NCBI GenBank assembly: GCA_029260615.1
Contig: JAJDCX010000085.1
Coordinates: 1 to 41,396 of the forward strand
Length of the DNA stretch: 41,396 nucleotides
Source: Phycisphaeraceae bacterium
GTDB lineage: Bacteria; Planctomycetota; Phycisphaerae; Phycisphaerales; Phycisphaeraceae
Reading direction: 5' to 3'
The notes below the pieces were generated by a model. It did no database searches and was not told the origin of the DNA. It was given only the letters and a program-made list of their open reading frames with translations. Positions 7,336 to 15,836 of the stretch are shown one piece after another (within the stretch, counting starts at the first letter, position 1; each line of letters starts with the position of its first letter). Position numbers and translations under genes: made by a program.

Positions 7336-9009
7336 ATGCGATGCACCGCCCGGCCCGACCTTCAGCTATGTTGCGCGATTGGCGTGGTGATAATGGTCGG
7401 TTTACTCTCGTCACCCGTTGCCGCCCAGTTCGACACCACCCGCGTCGCCTCCGGCCTAAGCGCTCCGATCTTCGCCACTCACGCGCCCGGCCGACCCAAC
7501 TCACTGTTCATCCTCGAGCGTGGCGGCGCGATCCGCATACTCAATAAAAGCACCGGCCTGATCAACCCCACACCCTTCCTGACTATCCCCGACACCGACA
7601 CCTTCTTCGAGGGAGGGTTGCTTGGGCTCGCCTTCCACCCAGACTTCGACACCAACGGCCGGTTCTACGTCAACCTCACCACCGCGCCCTCCGTCGCAGG
7701 CTCCGCACTCACCACACGCATACGCGAATACACCGTCACCGATCTAATCAACAACCCCAACATCGCCGACCCCACACCCAAAGAAATACTCAGCATCCCC
7801 CAGCCCCAGGGCAACCACAACGGCGGGTGGATCGGCTTTAGCCCTACCGACGGCAACAACCTCTACATCATGACCGGTGACGGCGGCAGCAGTAACGACT
7901 CAGGCACGGGACACACCACTGGCTCCGGCAACGCACAAGACCTCACCAACAACCTCTTAGGCAAAGCACTCCGCATCGACATCGACGGCGACGATTTTCT
8001 GGCTGACAACACACGCAACTACGCCATACCCACAGGAGCAGGGGGCAACCCCTTCGTCGGCATCACAGGCGACGACGAGATCTGGGCCTACGGCCTGCGA
8101 AACCCCTTCCGCGCAAGCTTCGACCGACAGAACGGCGACCTCTACATCGGTGACGTCGGTCAGGGGTCGCGCGAAGAAATCGACTTCCAACCCGCCAACA
8201 GCACCGGCGGCGAAAACTACGGCTGGCGCCTGCGCGAAGGCGACATCGCAACGCCCTCAGGCGGTGTCGGCGGGCCGTTGCCACCCGGTGCGGTCGATCC
8301 TATCTACGATTACTTGTCCTTCGGCACAGGTGACTTCACCGGCGACTCTGTGACCGGCGGCATCCTCTACCGCGGCCCCGTCACCGAACTGCAGGGCAAA
8401 TACATCTTCGCCGATTTCGTTGACAACCACATCTGGTCTTTCGATCCAGCCGACCCTGACAACACCGTCGCAAGAATCAACGGCGATCTCACCTCCAACC
8501 TGGGATTCATCAACAACATCGTCGCCTTCGGCGAAGACACCGCCGGCAACCTCTACATCGTTGACATCGGCGGTGAAATCTTCCGCGTCGGCCTGCTCGG
8601 CGACCTCAACGCTGACGGATTCGTTGGCATCGCCGATCTAAACATCGTCCTCAGCCACTGGAACCAGACCGTCACCCTCGGCGACCGCACCCAAGGCGAC
8701 GCCGCAGGCACCGGTGACGGATTCATCGGCATCGAAGACCTCAACGTAGTCCTGGGCAACTGGAACGCCGGCACATCCCCGGGGACACCACCACCCCACA
8801 CGCCCACTAACATCCCCGAACCCGCCACCTCTCTCCTATTCGTCGGCATCCTCGGCACGCTCACCCCTCGCCCCAAAAAGCCCCCACCTCGTTTCACCCA
8901 CCCACCACACACATCCCAACGTCCTATAACCTCACCCCCCGGCTCCACCCTGTTAAACCAGCGGACTTATCCCATCTCGACGGGCTCCCGCCAGCATAAA
9001 CGCGCTTAA
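7336..9009 (+). CDS. PQQ-dependent sugar dehydrogenase-like protein with dockerin-like module and atypical PEP-CTERM end
   Basis: A 557-residue exported protein, 21 nt after the previous gene and likely co-transcribed; GAGGGAG precedes the ATG. After a signal peptide (to about residue 31, PVAAQ) comes a six-bladed propeller of the glucose/sorbosone dehydrogenase family: RGGAIRIL, GLLGLAFHPDF, NHNGGWIGFSP with the probable active-site His near 161, LYIMTGDGG, LRIDIDGDD and YGLRNPFRASFD near 252. These enzymes oxidise aldoses using PQQ at the cell surface. Two calcium-loop modules follow at about 422 and 454. The PEP-CTERM motif (NIPEPATSLLFVGILGTL) at about 493 is followed by roughly 45 extra Pro/Thr/Ser-rich residues instead of stopping after the basic cluster, as if the normal stop was lost. 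Confidence 0.85.
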   Translation: MRCTARPDLQLCCAIGVVIMVGLLSSPVAAQFDTTRVASGLSAPIFATHAPGRPNSLFILERGGAIRILNKSTGLINPTPFLTIPDTDTFFEGGLLGLAFHPDFDTNGRFYVNLTTAPSVAGSALTTRIREYTVTDLINNPNIADPTPKEILSIPQPQGNHNGGWIGFSPTDGNNLYIMTGDGGSSNDSGTGHTTGSGNAQDLTNNLLGKALRIDIDGDDFLADNTRNYAIPTGAGGNPFVGITGDDEIWAYGLRNPFRASFDRQNGDLYIGDVGQGSREEIDFQPANSTGGENYGWRLREGDIATPSGGVGGPLPPGAVDPIYDYLSFGTGDFTGDSVTGGILYRGPVTELQGKYIFADFVDNHIWSFDPADPDNTVARINGDLTSNLGFINNIVAFGEDTAGNLYIVDIGGEIFRVGLLGDLNADGFVGIADLNIVLSHWNQTVTLGDRTQGDAAGTGDGFIGIEDLNVVLGNWNAGTSPGTPPPHTPTNIPEPATSLLFVGILGTLTPRPKKPPPRFTHPPHTSQRPITSPPGSTLLNQRTYPISTGSRQHKRA

Positions 9010-9088
9010 ATACCCCCCGAGTTGGCCCAGCCAGCGGGTATATCCGTCAATTGACCCTGTACCCAAGCCGCCTTGAAGGGATGTTTTC

Positions 9089-9925
9089 GTGATTGGATCT
9101 GCCACCAATAACAGCGGGACCTTACAGGCTCTGCACCAATTCCAGGCCAACCGCACCCAGTTGAGCCAATCGCTGACCCGCCTATCCACCGGGCAACGGA
9201 TCAACCGCGGTGCCGACGACCCCGCCGGGCTCATCAGTTCGACCCAACTCGCCGCCGCACTGGCCCTGCTCGAAGCGGAAAGCCAGTCGTTGCAGCGTAC
9301 CGACCACACCGCCAGCACCGCCGATGCATCGCTGGACGAAATCTCCTCACTCCTGCGCGACAGCCGAGGCCTGGAAGTTCAGTTAGCCAACACCGGCGGG
9401 ACCAGTGCCGCCGAGCAAGCCGCCATCCAGCAGCAGATCGACGCCAACACCCAGGCGATCGACCGGATCACCGCCTCCGCCGGGTTCAACGGGCAGGCCT
9501 TATTTGATGGCTCGATGACCTTATCCGCCGGGACCGAAACCCTCACCCTCCCAAACCTGTCCTCTTCTGGACTAGGCTCCACAGACATCGCTGGACAAAC
9601 ATTCAACTTATCGGACACAACTTCCAACGGCGCACTAACCGACAACCCCGCCGCCTCTAGCCAGATCCTCGACAACGCCATCACCCAGATCGCCTCGCTT
9701 CGAGGCCAGATCGGCGCCTTCCAGCACAACACCATCGCATCGACATTACAAACCAACCATACCGCCTTCGAAAACCTCGCCCAGGCCCGATCACAGATCA
9801 CGGACACCGACTTCGCCAGTGAAACCGCAACCCTGGCCCGCCACCAAATCCTCGACCAAGCCTCCATCAAAGCCTTGGGCATCCTCAACCAGACCGCCAG
9901 CCACCTCATTGACCTGCTTTCGTAA
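9089..9925 (+). CDS. Short flagellin
   Basis: A 278-residue flagellin starting at GTG (9089) with AAGGG about 10 bases upstream. It has only the conserved ends: an N-terminal D0/D1 part (LSQSLTRLSTGQRINRGADDPAGL at about 28-52) and a C-terminal D1/D0 part (ASLRGQIGAFQHNT, then ARSQITDTDFASETATLARHQIL at about 232-256). The middle is reduced to about 60 residues, with no D2/D3 domain. The first residues (MIGSATNNSGTLQALHQFQ) depart from the usual MSRINTNVNSL of the two long flagellins that follow. It may be a minor filament subunit or a junction or structural variant. It is not a fragment: both ends are intact. Confidence 0.88.
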   Translation: MIGSATNNSGTLQALHQFQANRTQLSQSLTRLSTGQRINRGADDPAGLISSTQLAAALALLEAESQSLQRTDHTASTADASLDEISSLLRDSRGLEVQLANTGGTSAAEQAAIQQQIDANTQAIDRITASAGFNGQALFDGSMTLSAGTETLTLPNLSSSGLGSTDIAGQTFNLSDTTSNGALTDNPAASSQILDNAITQIASLRGQIGAFQHNTIASTLQTNHTAFENLAQARSQITDTDFASETATLARHQILDQASIKALGILNQTASHLIDLLS

Positions 9926-10337
9926 AGCTCCCTTATCTATATAAAGCCTGCCCAAACAACCGCGGGGCTGTCTTGCAGAGGTGCCAAGCAGACATATAGC
10001 CACCACCCGCAGGGCTAAACACACGACCCAACCCTACCCAGTACTCAATACACCTTGAAAGCCCCCAAACTGGGCCTGGGACGTCGGTCTGTAACGCCTG
10101 TGACGTTTGCCCGGCCCGTTTGACGGCAAATCTCCCCCACCTTAACCCCCGCAGTGATTTTCACACTAAACACCGTCGATGAGATCACTGCTTGAAAATC
10201 GGGCTCCGCCTGATAGCACAAAAAAATAGGTGAGCGACCCAGGGTCGTCCAGTTGGATCAAGTGACTTCGGCATAGGGCCAGGTCAATCCCTCTGGATTG
10301 AAACCAAAACGGGCACCACCCTTGGAGGACCGGAGAA
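9926..10337. promoter_or_regulatory. Leader region of the first long flagellin, with inverted repeat
   Basis: An 8-bp perfect inverted repeat, GCAGTGAT (10151-10158) and ATCACTGC (10184-10191), encloses 25 nt about 150 nt before the flagellin start. It could be an operator or an mRNA hairpin. I looked for a sigma-28 (TAAA-N15-GCCGATAA) and a sigma-54 (GG-N10-GC) promoter and found no convincing match. Confidence 0.4.
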
Positions 10338-11861
10338 ATGAGTCGAATCAACACCAACGTCAACTCGCTGATCGCTCAGCGGATCCTGGGCTCACAGAAC
10401 GCAAGCCTGAATAAGTCGCTGGAACGACTCAGCACCGGCTTCCGTATCAACCGCGGCAGTGATGACCCCGCAGGTCTGATCGCCTCGGAAAAGCTCCGCT
10501 CTGAAAAAGCGACCCTCGCCGCGGCCATCGGCAACGCCGAGCGAGCCGAGCAGGTCGTCAACGTCGCTGAAGGCGGCCTCCAGGAAGTCCAGAACCTGCT
10601 TCTGGAAGTCCAGAGCCTCGTCACCGCGTCCGCCAATGACGCCGGCCTCAGTGCCGAAGAACGTAACGCCAACCAGCTCCAGATCGACCAGATCCTACAG
10701 ACCGTCGACCGGATCGCCTCGACCACAAGCTTCCAGGGCACCAAGCTCCTCAACGGCTCGTTCGACTTCCAGACCAGTGCACAAGCCACGACCGTCCTGG
10801 ATTTCAACGTCCAAGGCGCCAAGTTCGCCAAGGGCACCAATACCGACGTGCAGGTCCTGGTCACCCAGTCCGCCCAGCACGGCTCGGTCTTCCTGTCCAC
10901 AGACGGGGCACTGGCTCTTGACGACGACGCCGCCTCAAGGCTGACCTTTGACATCGCAGGGGCACTGGGATCACGCGAATTCAGCTTCGCTTCCGGGGCG
11001 ACCGCAGCCCAGATCGCCACCGCCATCAACACCTTCAAGGGTGCCACCGGCGTATCAGCGGCCGCCGTGGCCACCGGCGTGCAGCTCAAGAGCACCGGGT
11101 TCGGCTCCGACCAGTTCGTTTCGGTCGATGTTGACACCGCACCGGGCCTCGCAGGCACCACCGGTGTCTACTTCTCCTCATCTGCCGATGAAGACGTCGT
11201 TTCCACCGTCGCAGCCAGTCGGACTCTCTTCTCTGCCGCAAACGGAGCCATCCGCGACGACGGTCAGGATGTCGCCGCCACCATCAACGGTGCCACCGCA
11301 GCCGGTAAGGGCCTGGACCTCTCGGTCAACACCGAAGGCCTCAACGCCAGTCTCTCGCTGAACTCAGGTGCCGCCCAGGCCATCGCCAGTATCGCGGCCT
11401 TCACGATCACCGGCGGCGGTGCAGAATTTAATATCGGACCCCGCGTCGATATCGCCAACCAGGTCCGCCTGGGCATCGGAAACATCGCTTCCCGCAACCT
11501 CGGTTCGGAACTTGTCAGCGGTGCGTCCTATAACCTCGACGACCTGGGCTCCGGCAAGCTCTTCGACTTGGACACCGGCGACCTCAGCGTCGGCCAGGAC
11601 ATCATCAACAACGCCATCGACGAGGTCTCCAGCCTCCGTGGCCGACTCGGCTCGTTCCAGAAAAACGTCGTCGGATCCACCATCAACTCCCTGAACATCG
11701 CGCTGGAAAACATCAGCGCCGCAGAGAGTTCGATCCGCGATACCGACTTCGCCAAGGAAACCGCCGAACTGACCAGGTCACAGATCCTCGTCGCCGCGGC
11801 CACCAACACACTGTCCATCGCCAACAGCCAGCCGCAGAACGTGCTGGGCCTGATCGGCTAA
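10338..11861 (+). CDS. Flagellin
   Basis: A 507-residue filament subunit with a strong ribosome-binding site (GGAGGACCGGAGAA before the ATG). The N-terminal part (MSRINTNVNSLIAQRILGSQ; LERLSTGFRINRGSDDPAGL) and C-terminal part (AAESSIRDTDFAKETAELTR; PQNVLGLIG) form the D0/D1 core. The middle contains a flagellin hook-IN type motif near 200-260 (GSREFSFASGATAAQIATAIN followed by GVSAAAVATGVQLKSTGFGS) within a surface-exposed domain. Flagellins are exported unfolded by the flagellar type III apparatus and carry no signal peptide. The gene ends in a strong terminator at 11899-11929, so it is likely monocistronic. The 505-residue flagellin at 12547 is a close paralogue over the whole length. Confidence 0.97.
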   Translation: MSRINTNVNSLIAQRILGSQNASLNKSLERLSTGFRINRGSDDPAGLIASEKLRSEKATLAAAIGNAERAEQVVNVAEGGLQEVQNLLLEVQSLVTASANDAGLSAEERNANQLQIDQILQTVDRIASTTSFQGTKLLNGSFDFQTSAQATTVLDFNVQGAKFAKGTNTDVQVLVTQSAQHGSVFLSTDGALALDDDAASRLTFDIAGALGSREFSFASGATAAQIATAINTFKGATGVSAAAVATGVQLKSTGFGSDQFVSVDVDTAPGLAGTTGVYFSSSADEDVVSTVAASRTLFSAANGAIRDDGQDVAATINGATAAGKGLDLSVNTEGLNASLSLNSGAAQAIASIAAFTITGGGAEFNIGPRVDIANQVRLGIGNIASRNLGSELVSGASYNLDDLGSGKLFDLDTGDLSVGQDIINNAIDEVSSLRGRLGSFQKNVVGSTINSLNIALENISAAESSIRDTDFAKETAELTRSQILVAAATNTLSIANSQPQNVLGLIG

Positions 11862-11898
11862 ATAAGCCCGATAAGTCTCGAATAATCCGACCCCCTCC

Positions 11899-11929
11899 GC
11901 GGCGGCCTAACCAGGCCGCCGCTTTTTTT
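11899..11929 (+). terminator. Terminator of the first long flagellin gene
   Basis: A perfect 10-bp stem (GCGGCGGCCT / AGGCCGCCGC) with loop AACC is followed by seven T residues, 38 nt after the flagellin stop. Confidence 0.95.
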
Positions 11930-12546
11930 GCGCGCCCCTCGCACCCCCAAAATACACAACCCACTCCCAATTGACCTTTCCGTACCGAATCCGCAAATAT
12001 TTTTTCCACCCCACTTCTCAACCCCCCGCACCTAAACCACACAATTATCGGCCGGGCCGATTATTCCGGTTGTAACGACCTTAAGCCGCGTGCCGGTTGT
12101 GACGATCATTCCGGCTGCATGGGAAGCGTAACACCCATGCAGAAATGCAACCGGAGACCGTGATGGATACCTGTTCCGATAAGACCAACAAAGCTGGCGG
12201 CTGGCGAAAGCCCTCCCGCCACGCCGAACATGGTCATGCAATCGGGCGTATCGCCGGGCCACGGTGGGCCGAAAACGACGCCCTCTTAAACACCGCGGGT
12301 GGACGACCTCCCCCGCCCAGCTCCCACACTCCACGGATGGAGAAAGGAGCCCCGACATGAGTACATGACTAGCACAGTCAGGGCAATGCAAGACAACAAA
12401 AATATGTTAGAACCGGGCGGCCCGTTGCCACCCACGTATCGAAAAAGCATCACATCGGATCGGAGATCTGTGACCGTAACTAGGCAGGAGCCTAACACCC
12501 AACAGGGTGATCCACAGAACCGCGTGTTTCACGGAGGATCGACACC
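11930..12546 (+). promoter_or_regulatory. Long regulatory region of the second flagellin: palindrome, direct repeats and hairpin
   Basis: This 617-nt stretch has no credible gene. It holds a cluster of symmetric elements: the palindrome ATCGGCC-G-GGCCGAT (12047-12061); two direct repeats CCGGTTGTAACGA (12066-12078) and CCGGTTGTGACGA (12093-12105), 27 nt apart; and a perfect 9-bp hairpin CTGCATGGG / CCCATGCAG (12115-12142, loop of 10). Together these look like an operator array ending in an mRNA hairpin. TAAA near 12033 and GCCGATTA near 12056 recall a sigma-28 promoter, but the spacing is 19 rather than 15. From 12143 to 12546 only short frames and a ribosome-binding site (GGAGG, 12534) are seen. 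Confidence 0.5.
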
Positions 12547-14064
12547 ATGAGTCGTATCAACACAAACGTCAATTCGCTGCTCGCCCAGAGAATTCTGGGT
12601 CAGCAAAACAAGTCCTTGAATCAGTCATTAGAACGGCTGAGCACCGGCTTCCGCATCAACCGCGGCGCCGATGACCCCGCCGGCCTGATCGCAAGTGAAA
12701 ACCTGCGATCTGAAAAGGCCTCCATCACCGCCGCGATCGGGAACGCCGAACGCGCCGACCAGGTGGTCAACATCGCCGAGGGCGGTCTCCAAGAGATCAA
12801 CGCCCTCCTCCTTGAAGTCCAAGGCCTCGTCGGCGCTTCCGCCAACGATGCCGGGCTCAGCAAAGAGGAAAAAGAGGCCAATCAGTTGCAGGTCGACTCG
12901 ATCCTGCAGACGATCGACCGAATCGCCTCCGCCACCAGTTTCCAGGGCACCAAGCTGCTCAACGGAACCTTCGACTTCACGACCAGTGCACAGGCAACCA
13001 CCGTTGATGCCTTCCAGATCAACGCCGCCAAGCTCGAAACAGGTGACCACCGCGACGTACAGGTCTTGGTCACCAACTCCGCCCAACACGGGGCGATCTT
13101 CCTGTCCACCGACGGGGCGCTGTCTCTCGACGACGTCGCAACTTCGCGTCTGACCCTTGAAATCGGCGGTGCGTTGGGCTCACGAGAGTTCGACTTCGCC
13201 TCCGGCCAGACCGCGGCACAGATCGCTACCGATATCAACTCATTCAAGAGCGTCACCGGTGTGTCCGCAACCACAGGCGGCACAGGCGTGCAACTCACAA
13301 GTACCGAATTCGGCGAAGACAACTTCGTATCCGTCGAAGTCGAGGCGGCCGCAGGTCTAGTCGGGGCTACAGGCCTCTACTTCTCCTCGGCTACCGATGA
13401 AGCCACCGTTTCCACCGTGGTCGCCAACCAGACCTTGTTCACCGCCGCCCTCACACAGGGTTCGATCCGTGATGACGGTCAAGATGTCGGCGCCGTCATC
13501 AACGGCATCAACGCCATCACCGATGGTAAAGATGTGCGGGTCGTCTCCGACTTCCTGGACGTCGCCCTGGAACTCAGCGACACCGGTGCCACGACCATCG
13601 GGGCGATCAGCGCCCTGACCATCACCGGCGGGGGCGCCAAGTTCAACCTCGGACCTAACGTCGATATCCAAAGCCAGGTCAGCATCGGCATCTCCAATGT
13701 CGCAGCCCGTAACCTCGGCTCGTTCACCAACGGGTTCCTCGACGACCTGGGCTCTTCCAAGACCGCCAACATGGTTGACGGCAGCCTCGAAGACGCGCAA
13801 AAGATCGTCAACGACTCGATCACACAGGTCTCCTCACTGCGTGGACGACTTGGCGCATTCCAGAAGAACATCGTCGGTGCGACCATCAGGTCATTGGGTG
13901 TTGCATTAGAGAACACCAGTGCCGCCGAAAGCTCCATACGTGACACCGACTTCGCCACGGAGACGGCACAACTGACCCGGAGTCAGATCCTCGTCAACGC
14001 CGCCACCAACGTACTGGCTATCTCCAACAGCCAGCCACAGTCGGTACTGTCTTTGCTCGGGTAA
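12547..14064 (+). CDS. Flagellin, paralogue of the preceding one
   Basis: A 505-residue filament subunit preceded by GGAGGATCGACACC. Same architecture as the gene at 10338: D0/D1 N-terminus (MSRINTNVNSLLAQRILGQQ; LERLSTGFRINRGADDPAGL), a flagellin hook-IN type motif in the middle (GSREFDFASGQTAAQIATDIN) and the D1/D0 C-terminus (AAESSIRDTDFATETAQLTR; PQSVLSLLG). The ends are nearly identical between the two proteins, and the middle is clearly related but diverged, the pattern of a tandem duplication followed by change on the exposed surface. Separate, dissimilar leaders suggest that the two copies are controlled differently. Confidence 0.97.
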   Translation: MSRINTNVNSLLAQRILGQQNKSLNQSLERLSTGFRINRGADDPAGLIASENLRSEKASITAAIGNAERADQVVNIAEGGLQEINALLLEVQGLVGASANDAGLSKEEKEANQLQVDSILQTIDRIASATSFQGTKLLNGTFDFTTSAQATTVDAFQINAAKLETGDHRDVQVLVTNSAQHGAIFLSTDGALSLDDVATSRLTLEIGGALGSREFDFASGQTAAQIATDINSFKSVTGVSATTGGTGVQLTSTEFGEDNFVSVEVEAAAGLVGATGLYFSSATDEATVSTVVANQTLFTAALTQGSIRDDGQDVGAVINGINAITDGKDVRVVSDFLDVALELSDTGATTIGAISALTITGGGAKFNLGPNVDIQSQVSIGISNVAARNLGSFTNGFLDDLGSSKTANMVDGSLEDAQKIVNDSITQVSSLRGRLGAFQKNIVGATIRSLGVALENTSAAESSIRDTDFATETAQLTRSQILVNAATNVLAISNSQPQSVLSLLG

Positions 14065-14125
14065 CCCCGAGACCCTGATCGCAGGACGCCTCGCTAAACA
14101 CGCGGGCATCCGATCACTGATGCGG

Positions 14126-14158
14126 AACGGCGGCCGGAAACGGTCGCCGTTTCTATTT
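14126..14158 (+). terminator. Terminator of the second long flagellin gene
   Basis: An 11-bp stem AACGGCGGCCG / CGGTCGCCGTT with a GAAA loop and one G-T wobble, followed by TCTATTT. It ends the flagellin transcript 90 nt after the stop codon. Confidence 0.85.
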
Positions 14159-14362
14159 GGGGAAACCCCAGCTTTCTGATTAACCCGGCAGTGGCCACTT
14201 TTGCAGCCGCCCCACCCAACCCTTCATCTCCGGCCGAAACCTAAAAAAGCTATTCCGGGCAACTCATATTTTCCAATCCACCGATCACTAATCAGCCGAT
14301 GGTCACCCTGCGGGCCAAGGTTATCGGCCCTCACCCGGCCCCGTATCACCCGGAGACCATCC

Positions 14363-14941
14363 GTGCCCACCGCCCCACCGCAACCACCCGAACCCACCTA
14401 CTACTACAGCCAACTCGACCAGATCCAGGGTGCCGATGGGGTTTGGGACCTCGACTATCGACTTCCAGAAGTTCAGAAATACGCTACATTTAAACCCGAT
14501 GACAAGGTGATCGACCTGGGCTGCGCCGAGGGCTTGATTACCATGGATATCGCACCAAAGGTCAGGCATATCCGCGGAGTCGAGTTAAGGCCACAGCGCG
14601 TCGAGGCCGCCCAGCAGATCGCCGCCGAACGGGGGATCGATAACATCAGCTTCGAGGTCGGCTCAGTCACTACCCTCGAACTGGAGACTCGGTCGTACGA
14701 CGTGGTTCTGTTCCTGGGCGTCTTCCAGCACCTCAGCCGGGAGGACAAATGGGTGAGCATGGCCAAAGTCCTTTCGGCCACCCGGCGGTCGGTCATCTTG
14801 CGAACGCCACTGTTCCACCCCAAAAACCCCTACCGCACAACCAGGCTCGCCGAGCTCTGCCAGCAGATGAACTTCACACTGACCATCTACCCGCGCCAAG
14901 AAACACGCGGCGGCAGCTTTATGATCGCTACTCGATTGTGA
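14363..14941 (+). CDS. SAM-dependent methyltransferase
   Basis: A 192-residue class I methyltransferase. I chose the GTG at 14363, preceded by CGGAGACC, over a longer frame from 14201 because the upstream codons give low-complexity, non-family sequence. Motif I is VIDLGCAEGLITMDIA (about residues 47-62), then RGVELRPQRVEAAQQIA supplies the acidic residue that would hold the ribose of SAM, and YDVVLFLGVFQHL is motif IV. The substrate is unknown. The enzyme starts a four-gene run with two sulfotransferases and a glycosyltransferase-methyltransferase fusion directly behind the flagellins, which suggests work on a surface glycan or on flagellin. Confidence 0.8.
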   Translation: MPTAPPQPPEPTYYYSQLDQIQGADGVWDLDYRLPEVQKYATFKPDDKVIDLGCAEGLITMDIAPKVRHIRGVELRPQRVEAAQQIAAERGIDNISFEVGSVTTLELETRSYDVVLFLGVFQHLSREDKWVSMAKVLSATRRSVILRTPLFHPKNPYRTTRLAELCQQMNFTLTIYPRQETRGGSFMIATRL

Positions 14942-14969
14942 CCCCCAAACCGTCCCGCGACCGATAATT

Positions 14970-15011
14970 CCTCAGGCGGGGGCTCCCTTACGCCCTTGCC
15001 TGAGGTTTTTT
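14970..15011 (+). terminator. Terminator or attenuator abutting the sulfotransferase start codon
   Basis: CCTCAGGC (14970-14977) and GCCTGAGG (14998-15005) form a perfect 8-bp stem around a 20-nt loop, followed by six T residues (15006-15011) and then immediately the ATG at 15012. The GAGG of the 3' arm is also the only plausible ribosome-binding site of the next gene, so when the hairpin forms it would both end transcription and hide the site. Confidence 0.75.
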
Positions 15012-15836
15012 ATGCACGTAATGCTCTCCTACCCCAAGTCCGGCCGAACCTGGATCAGGTTCATGGTCAACAGCTACCTCACCAAAACCTTCGACCTGAG
15101 TTGCCCCAACGTCTTCGACGCAGAGAAGCAGCTTATTAATGTCCACCCGATTGAATGGACCCACCTGACCGGCGCAATGATCGCCAAACGCCCCTACTGG
15201 GCGATCGGGCAGTGGAATATCGATGACGCCACCAGACAAACCCCCTGGCTCGTCATAACACGCAACTTCCAAGCCACCCTCGCCAGCGCCTACTTCCAGG
15301 CACGCGACCGCATCAAGGTCTTCACCGGCACCCCCTCCCAGTTCGTCCGCGACCCACGCTACGGCATCACCAAAATCGTCAGCTTCTACAACCAGTTCGA
15401 GAAGCTACGACTCACCCTGAACACCTGCCAACTCTTCTCCTACGAACAGTTCACCCGCGACCCACAGCCACAACTAACACGCATGATCCAAGCCCTCGGC
15501 CTGGACATCGATGAATCCCTGATCGACCAAGTGATCGAAGAATCCAGCTTTGAAAACATGAAACGCCTCTCGGTTACGCCTCAATACGCCGGCTCCGTCA
15601 TCGCACCAACCGACCCCAATCGACCCGAAACATTCAAAGTCCGAAGCGCCGGCCAAGACAAAAAAGAACTCTTCAACGCCGACGACATCCACCACATCGA
15701 TCGTGTAACCGACGCACTGTTCCTGCATAAAAACAACCCCGATTACCGCGAATGCCTGGGCACACCCACCCCCCGCCTCGCCACACCAATACCTTCCAAA
15801 GCACTGTCCGCCATAGGACAAGGCAACCACTCATGA
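15012..15836 (+). CDS. PAPS-dependent sulfotransferase
   Basis: A 274-residue cytoplasmic enzyme that would move sulfate from PAPS to a hydroxyl or amino group, usually on a carbohydrate. The PAPS 5'-phosphosulfate loop is read as LSYPKSGRTWIRFM at about 5-18, and the 3'-phosphate binding segment as VITRNFQATLASAYFQARD near 79. SYEQFTRDPQPQLTRMIQALGL and, near the end, the VRSAGQDKK element match the family. The start lies directly after a terminator-like hairpin; an in-frame ATG three codons later is also possible. The stop overlaps the start of the second sulfotransferase (ATGA). Similar enzymes are known from glycan-modifying clusters. Confidence 0.88.
   Translation: MHVMLSYPKSGRTWIRFMVNSYLTKTFDLSCPNVFDAEKQLINVHPIEWTHLTGAMIAKRPYWAIGQWNIDDATRQTPWLVITRNFQATLASAYFQARDRIKVFTGTPSQFVRDPRYGITKIVSFYNQFEKLRLTLNTCQLFSYEQFTRDPQPQLTRMIQALGLDIDESLIDQVIEESSFENMKRLSVTPQYAGSVIAPTDPNRPETFKVRSAGQDKKELFNADDIHHIDRVTDALFLHKNNPDYRECLGTPTPRLATPIPSKALSAIGQGNHS

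Noticed and set aside
12033..12064. Sigma-28 flagellar promoter
   Set aside because: TAAA and GCCGATTA are present, but 19 nt apart rather than 15, and part of a palindrome.
12145..12550. Short frames upstream of the second flagellin
   Set aside because: No ribosome-binding sites, no domain, and they overlap each other in several frames; the region reads as a leader.
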